From an uncultured Lachnospiraceae bacterium (GTDB lineage Bacteria > Bacillota > Clostridia > Lachnospirales > Lachnospiraceae), in NCBI GenBank assembly GCA_910587295.1, contig CAJULP010000046.1, positions 1 through 24,349 on the forward strand: a stretch of DNA of 24,349 nucleotides, written 5' to 3'. The position numbers were made by a program, and so were the translations under genes. Numbering within the stretch: position 1 is the stretch's first letter; each line of letters starts with the position of its first letter. Below the pieces are notes generated by a model. The model did not search any database, was not told where the DNA came from, and saw only the letters and a list, made by a program, of their open reading frames with translations. Positions 20,616-24,349 of this stretch are shown one piece after another.

Positions 20616-21964
20616 AACGTGCCACTGTGAAAATTCAATTATCAGACCATTTTACCTACCAAAGGCTGCTGCGCTTCGTGCTGCCTTCTATTTTCATGAT
20701 GCTTTTTACCTCGATCTACGGCGTTGTGGACGGTCTTTTTGTCTCCAACTTTGCGGGAAAAACCGCTTTTGCCGCGGTAAACCTGATCATGCCCTTCCCC
20801 ATGCTGTTCGGCGCCGTGGGATTCATGCTGGGAACCGGCGGCTGCGCCATCGTTGCCACCACCTTAGGCCAGGGATTTCGGGAAAAAGCCAACCGATGCT
20901 TTTCTTTGATCGTCCTTACCACCATCGTCTCCGGTCTTTTGTTAAGCCTTCTGGGCTTTTTTATGATGCCTGCAATCGCACGGCTTTTTGGTGCCGAAGG
21001 ACAGATTCTGGAATATTGCATTTTGTACGGGCGGATTCTGTTTGCATCGCTTACTATGTTTATGGTTCAAAACCTGTTCCAGACCTTCCTTGTGACTGCC
21101 CAGAAGCCCACCCTGGGGCTGATCATCACGGTTGCGGCAGGGCTTACAAATATTATTTTAGACTTTTTGTTTGTGGGCGTCTTACAATGGGGGATTGCCG
21201 GTGCCGGAATTGCCACTGCCATAAGCCAGATTGTAGGCGGGCTTTTCCCGCTTGTTTACTTTGCCCGGCCGAATACAAGCCTTCTTCGCCTGACAAAACC
21301 CGCAAAGGAACTTTCGATCCTGATAAAAACCTGTACCAATGGTTCCTCCGAGCTAATGACCAATGTCTCCCTTTCGCTGGTCAACATCCTCTACAATTAT
21401 CAGCTCATGCGCATTGCCGGGGAGGATGGTATCGCTGCCTATGGGGTGATCATGTATGTCAACTTTATTTTTATGGCTGTCTTCATCGGATATGCCGTGG
21501 GCTGCGCCCCTGTTGTCAGCTACCACTACGGCGCCGGGAACCTTCCGGAACTTAAAAACCTGTTTCAAAAAAGTCTGCTTCTTATGGGTATAAGCGGAAT
21601 CACCATGACGGCGCTTGCAATCGGGCTTGCCGGTCTGCTTGCCCGGATTTTTGTAAGCTACGATACTGCGCTGATGGAACTGACCAGGCACGGGTTTGCC
21701 GTTTACAGCATCGCCTTTATGTTTATGGGGATAAATGTTTTGGCATCCGCATTCTTTACCGCACTGGGAAACGGGCTGATCTCCGCACTGATTTCTTTCC
21801 TGCGGACACTGTTGTTTCAGGTTGCAGCAGTTTTACTGCTGCCCCAATGGCTTGGTATAGACGGAATCTGGCTGGCGATCACCGCTGCCTTGGGCAGGAT
21901 AGCATTATGCCACGATATGGTATCCCAATTTAACCTCTTTCATGACGCTTTCTTCATGTCCTAA
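20612..21964 (+). CDS. MATE-family efflux transporter with altered C-terminus
   Basis: 450 residues with about 12 hydrophobic segments in two similar halves, as in MATE (NorM/DinF-type) exporters. Family blocks include FVLPSIFMMLFTSIYGVVDG, VNLIMPFPMLFGAVGFMLGTG and AYGVIMYVNFIFMAVFIGYA. It would export drugs or metabolites using a Na+ or H+ gradient. After IDGIWLAITAA the sequence changes abruptly to GRIALCHDMVSQFNLFHDAF, a soluble-looking tail read antisense through the last codons of the convergent LacI gene. The last membrane helix and basic tail are therefore replaced, and the protein may be impaired. The overlap with lacI is 60 bp. Confidence 0.85.
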   Translation: MKRATVKIQLSDHFTYQRLLRFVLPSIFMMLFTSIYGVVDGLFVSNFAGKTAFAAVNLIMPFPMLFGAVGFMLGTGGCAIVATTLGQGFREKANRCFSLIVLTTIVSGLLLSLLGFFMMPAIARLFGAEGQILEYCILYGRILFASLTMFMVQNLFQTFLVTAQKPTLGLIITVAAGLTNIILDFLFVGVLQWGIAGAGIATAISQIVGGLFPLVYFARPNTSLLRLTKPAKELSILIKTCTNGSSELMTNVSLSLVNILYNYQLMRIAGEDGIAAYGVIMYVNFIFMAVFIGYAVGCAPVVSYHYGAGNLPELKNLFQKSLLLMGISGITMTALAIGLAGLLARIFVSYDTALMELTRHGFAVYSIAFMFMGINVLASAFFTALGNGLISALISFLRTLLFQVAAVLLLPQWLGIDGIWLAITAALGRIALCHDMVSQFNLFHDAFFMS

Positions 21965-22873
21965 TTGCTCCATCAACATTTGGACCGCAATTACCCCACT
22001 TTTTTCATAAGAAAAATGGACTGTCATAAGCGGCGGATCCATCATCCTTGCTATGTCAGAATCCCCATGACCAGCCACTAATATCTGCCCGGGAACATTG
22101 ATATGTTGATTTTTTAAATACTGTATCGCTCCAATGGCCATGGTATCCGTTGCACACACAATCCCATCCAAGTTCCCACATCTGCCAAGCAATTCCCCTG
22201 CTCTTTCATATCCTGCGGATACGGTAAAATCAGATGTTACAAAGTTGCCGGCAAGGCTTGCGTATCCCATATCGCACACCGCATCACAATATCCTTTATA
22301 CCGCTGCTGCCCCGTTGCAGTATCTTGTAACAATGCACCGATATAACCCAGCTTCCTTCTTCCTCTTTCCAGGATTGTTTTCGTAAGGTCATAAGTCGCA
22401 TGGTAATCGTCATGAAATACAGAGCAATGGCCCGGAAACCACTGCCCTACGACCACCACGGGAACAGATGCATTTTTTATCATTTTTTCATGTTCATCCG
22501 TAAAGACCGTTCCGGACAAAATCACACCGTCTACCTGATTATCATAAAATGAAGACAGGTATTTTAATTCCATTTCCGGATCATTTTGTGCCACAGCCAA
22601 AAGCATCTGATATCCCTTACGGTTTAGTTCGGAAAGAATCCCTTCCACCACCTTCCCAATTGATCCGGATGCGATCTTAGGAACGATTACGCCGATCATA
22701 TTGGTCTTTTTCGTCCTCAATGTCTGCGCCTGGATGGAAGGCCTGTAACCTGTTTTTTCTACAACTTTGCGAATGGACTCCCGCTTTTGCTCCGAGATAT
22801 ATCCATGATTGAAATATCGTGAAACAGCCGCACTTGACACACCCGCCATTTTCGCAATTTCTGCTATGTTCAT
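21905..22873 (-). CDS. LacI-family transcriptional regulator, slightly truncated 3' end
   Basis: 322 residues. The LacI HTH is intact (NIAEIAKMAGVSSAAVSRYF), followed by hinge and periplasmic-binding-protein-like core (NMIGVIVPKIASGSIGKVVE, DGVILSGTVF, GIVCATDTMAIGAIQYL). It should bind a sugar or related ligand. The C-terminus stops at LGYHIVA, just before the usual RxS/T ending, probably losing some 8-15 residues at a junction with the MATE gene. AGAGG lies upstream of the ATG. It is downstream of the HPr-like gene, whose promoter carries LacI/CcpA-type operators. Confidence 0.88.
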   Translation of the reverse strand: MNIAEIAKMAGVSSAAVSRYFNHGYISEQKRESIRKVVEKTGYRPSIQAQTLRTKKTNMIGVIVPKIASGSIGKVVEGILSELNRKGYQMLLAVAQNDPEMELKYLSSFYDNQVDGVILSGTVFTDEHEKMIKNASVPVVVVGQWFPGHCSVFHDDYHATYDLTKTILERGRRKLGYIGALLQDTATGQQRYKGYCDAVCDMGYASLAGNFVTSDFTVSAGYERAGELLGRCGNLDGIVCATDTMAIGAIQYLKNQHINVPGQILVAGHGDSDIARMMDPPLMTVHFSYEKSGVIAVQMLMEQLGHEESVMKEVKLGYHIVA

Positions 22874-22913
22874 ATGTACTGCCTCTTACTCTAAGATCAA
22901 TAAAACCATAATG

Positions 22914-22964
22914 CAGAAGCGGGTAAAACACGGCTTGGATTCTCCGTTGATTTTCCCGCTTCTG
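22914..22964 (-). terminator. 10-bp inverted repeat after the HPr-like gene, terminator-like
   Basis: CAGAAGCGGG (22914-22923) pairs perfectly with CCCGCTTCTG (22955-22964), with an inner ACGG/CCGT pairing. It begins 7 bp after the HPr-like stop codon. The minus-strand continuation (CATTATGGTTTTATTG) is only moderately T-rich, so it may be a weak terminator or a 3' stabiliser. Confidence 0.45.
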
Positions 22965-22970
22965 TTACTT

Positions 22971-23198
22971 TTATGCCAAAAATGGAGCAATCTTTTCTTC
23001 GATCATTTTATCATCCGAATGATATCTTAACCGGAGCGGCTCCCTGAAATCCAATGCCATCACCCCAAGGATGGATTTTGCATCAACTGTCCTGCGCCCT
23101 GACCCCAAGTCAAAATTGGTGTCAAACTTATCAATCGTGTTAATAAACTGTCTAATCTGTTCAACATTCTGAAATTTTACATTTACTTGCTGCAACAT
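22971..23198 (-). CDS. HPr-fold protein without the active-site histidine
   Basis: Start placed at 23198 (75 residues, MLQQVNV) because of AAAAGGAGGAAGG upstream; the frame's upstream ATG at 23249 lies in the promoter region. The sequence follows the HPr fold, with a VDAKSILGVMAL helix that matches the regulatory Ser46 region of HPr (S42 here). The GxHxRPA segment with His15 is absent (FQNVEQIRQF instead). It cannot be a PTS phosphocarrier, but could, like Crh of Bacillus, act in carbon regulation through serine phosphorylation; this is inference. A LacI-type regulator gene follows. Confidence 0.75.
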   Translation of the reverse strand: MLQQVNVKFQNVEQIRQFINTIDKFDTNFDLGSGRRTVDAKSILGVMALDFREPLRLRYHSDDKMIEEKIAPFLA

Positions 23199-23233
23199 AG
23201 CCCTTCCTCCTTTTAAGTATCTTGTGTTATCGC

Positions 23234-23249
23234 ATGAAATCGATTTCAT
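23234..23249. promoter_or_regulatory. cre/LacI-type operator ATGAAATCGATTTCAT
   Basis: A perfect 16-bp palindrome with central CG matching the cre pattern TGNAANCGNNNNCA. It lies just downstream of the -10 of the HPr-like gene, where a bound LacI/CcpA-type protein would block transcription. Confidence 0.75.
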
Positions 23250-23251
23250 TT

Positions 23252-23280
23252 ATAATATAACCAATTTTTACTATTGTAAA
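23252..23280 (-). promoter_or_regulatory. Promoter of the HPr-like gene
   Basis: Minus strand: -35 TTTACA (23275-23280), 17-bp spacer, -10 TATTAT (23252-23257), with the palindromic operator immediately downstream. Confidence 0.7.
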
Positions 23281-23322
23281 TTGACAATCTATATAAAATA
23301 TCCGCCAATTTTTTCCAATTTT

Positions 23323-23340
23323 TGTGAAATCAATTTCACA
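23323..23340. promoter_or_regulatory. Second LacI-type operator-like dyad
   Basis: TGTGAAATCAATTTCACA is a nearly perfect palindrome sharing the GAAATC...TTTC core with the operator at 23234-23249, about 90 bp away. Two such sites could support repression by DNA looping. Confidence 0.6.
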
Positions 23341-23383
23341 TGACATGAAACCTGCCCCTCCATATTAGTCCATGAGTACTCTC

Positions 23384-23632
23384 GGAAACCCGCAACCTTT
23401 GAAAACGCCGGGTTTCCAATACACTCCATTTTTTCTTCACCTCCACTTTTCAGTGGATTTTAACATATTTTCTATATTGGACCTGGATCCGGTTATGGAA
23501 TATCTTTCGTTTTATTGTTCAGAGGGGCGGCAGCACTTTTTGCTGTCGCCCCTTGATTACCAGCCAGCAAGGGCAGATGAGCTGCCAACGGTGAGCGCAG
23601 CCCATTTACTTGCCGTTGACTGGCTCGGCTGG
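23384..23632. other. Structured non-coding stretch between the HPr-like and XRE genes
   Basis: Hairpin 23384-23392/23409-23417 (GGAAACCCG, 9 perfect pairs); hairpin 23524-23535/23541-23552 (12 pairs including one G-U on the plus strand); and a three-way junction in which 23560-23565 pairs with 23627-23632 around hairpins 23572-23586 and 23587-23617. An ORF of 89 codons (23372-23641, plus) runs through it but lacks a good ribosome binding site and a recognisable fold. Either a structured RNA on the plus strand or a remnant of a mobile element is possible. Confidence 0.35.
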
Positions 23633-23649
23633 ATTTGCTAAATGATTAG

Positions 23650-24051
23650 TTATTGAGTGCTTCCCCAAAGCCATTCTATATCGGGAAAGTACAAATGCAG
23701 AATAAAGCCTAAAATAACTATTCCCAACAAAATGACACCAGCATAACAAAAGATTTTTATTAATTTTCTGGACTTGTTTTTTACATTTTCAACGTCTAAA
23801 TAAATTGACGCCACTTTCTCATCAGTTAAATTTTTATTGCGTACATCTTGAACATCAATATCTTTTACCAACTCATCTAAAGTCATATCAAAGTAGTCAC
23901 TTAACATAACTAATCTTTGAAAATCCGGGTAAGATTGCCCAGATTCCCACTTAGAGATAGTTTGTCTTGAAACCTGAAGTTCCATTCCTAATTCCTCTTG
24001 CGATAAACCTTTCATTTTTCTAATAGACATAAGTTTTTCATTAAATTTCAC
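23650..24051 (-). CDS. XRE-family regulator with C-terminal membrane anchor
   Basis: 133 residues. The start codon is GTG at 24051, with AAGGAGG about 10 nt upstream. Residues 5-60 are a Cro/CI-type HTH (LSQEELGMELQVSRQTISKW, then ESGQSYPDFQRLVMLSDYF). After a charged linker, one membrane helix follows (about 98-118, IFCYAGVILLGIVILGFILH). Such membrane-tethered XRE proteins are common in Clostridia; the signal they sense is unknown. The lower GC content than the repair cluster suggests that it belongs to an accessory segment. Confidence 0.85.
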   Translation of the reverse strand: MKFNEKLMSIRKMKGLSQEELGMELQVSRQTISKWESGQSYPDFQRLVMLSDYFDMTLDELVKDIDVQDVRNKNLTDEKVASIYLDVENVKNKSRKLIKIFCYAGVILLGIVILGFILHLYFPDIEWLWGSTQ

Positions 24052-24082
24052 TTATAAAATCCTCCTTGCGTTTGTTGTATCA

Positions 24083-24111
24083 AGTATATAGTTTCCGTAT
24101 TTTACTGGCAA
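24083..24111 (-). promoter_or_regulatory. Promoter of the XRE gene
   Basis: Minus strand: -35 TTGCCA (24106-24111), 17-bp spacer, -10 TATACT (24083-24088), about 30 bp before the GTG start. Confidence 0.65.
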
Positions 24112-24223
24112 GCAAGAAGTGTTGGCAATTTGTCAATTTGCTGTAACATCTCGTATGTGTCAAGTGTTAGTTGGCACTTTTTCATTTTTTCTTTTTGATG
24201 TCATTGCTTGTGTTCTTTTTATT

Positions 24224-24253
24224 GGGCGTTCAGAAATTGATTACTGAACGCCC
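24224..24253. other. 10-bp stem-loop at the end of the partial HTH gene
   Basis: GGGCGTTCAG (24224-24233) pairs perfectly with CTGAACGCCC (24244-24253) across a 10-nt loop that contains the stop codon of the partial gene. The minus-strand continuation AATAAAAAG has no T-tract, so it is not a standard intrinsic terminator. Confidence 0.5.
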
Positions 24254-24349
24254 CGCTTTGAAGGGTCACTCAATACACCCTGCACGTACCCTACAGAGCA
24301 TCCTGTTTCTTCTGCTATTTTACGCATTGCCATCCCTTTGGCACGAAGT
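24241..24349 (-). CDS. C-terminal end of a helix-turn-helix protein (partial)
   Basis: The frame runs from the window edge to TAA at 24241-24243 and encodes LRAKGMAMRKIAEETGCSVG, then YVQGVLSDPSKRGVQ. The KIAEETGCSVGYVQGVL stretch is a clear helix-turn-helix of the kind found at the C-terminus of resolvases and mobile-element regulators. The 5' part is outside the window, so the family is not certain. Confidence 0.65.
   Translation of the reverse strand, partial: LRAKGMAMRKIAEETGCSVGYVQGVLSDPSKRGVQ

Noticed and set aside
23372..23641. 89-codon plus-strand frame between the HPr-like and XRE genes
   Set aside because: It has no good ribosome binding site or recognisable domain, and the DNA is dominated by inverted repeats; noted within the structured stretch instead.

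Overview
The window looks like a piece of a Bacillota genome, most likely a gut Clostridia/Lachnospiraceae member. The evidence is AGGAGG-type ribosome binding sites, TTGACA/TATAAT promoters, and a gene repertoire (WYL regulator, zinc-ribbon protein, CmpB-type membrane protein, HPr-like protein without the active-site histidine) familiar from that family. This placement is inferred from gene content, not from a search.

Region 1 (1 to about 10,060) is an AT-rich mobile element with every gene on the minus strand. From its right end it carries a cold-shock-domain protein, a phage-like structural protein, an HU-type DNA-binding protein, two small proteins, a hairpin-rich gap (7474-8189), a small protein, a winged-helix protein, a 44-residue Cys-rich microprotein, an approximately 880-bp stretch packed with stem-loops (5211-6093), a zinc-ribbon/AP2 endonuclease-like protein, two small charged proteins and a NACHT NTPase with pentapeptide repeats that has its own promoter. 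The right boundary is a 3' fragment of a tRNA gene (10039-10063, probably tRNA-Gly) with no 5' half, as expected for an integrative element that used a tRNA 3' end as its attachment site. No integrase is in the window.

Region 2 (about 10,070 to 21,900) is higher-GC chromosomal DNA. It starts with two decayed genes (AAA kinase, GNAT), then the plus-strand Nudix pyrophosphatase nudC. A minus-strand cobW / GTPase-DUF1980-like / CmpB-like / yaaA operon follows. A second minus-strand block is centred on base-excision repair: endonuclease IV, an OGG-type glycosylase, a decayed HAD phosphatase, a WYL regulator, a zinc-ribbon protein, an Fpg/Nei-fold protein lacking the catalytic proline, and an ArsC/Spx-fold protein. 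The nfo promoter is back-to-back with the promoter of a marR-MATE efflux operon, which carries a clear MarR-type operator.

Region 3 (about 21,900 to the end) holds a LacI-type regulator whose 3' end collides with the altered 3' end of the MATE gene, which suggests a deletion junction. An HPr-like protein with Ser46-like but no His15-like residue follows, under a promoter with a cre-like operator. Then come a structured non-coding stretch, an XRE regulator with a membrane anchor, and the 3' end of another HTH gene, possibly the edge of a second accessory element.

The strongest candidates for something undescribed are the hairpin array at 5211-6093 with its AP2/zinc-ribbon neighbour, and the second hairpin-rich gap at 7474-8189 in the same element.
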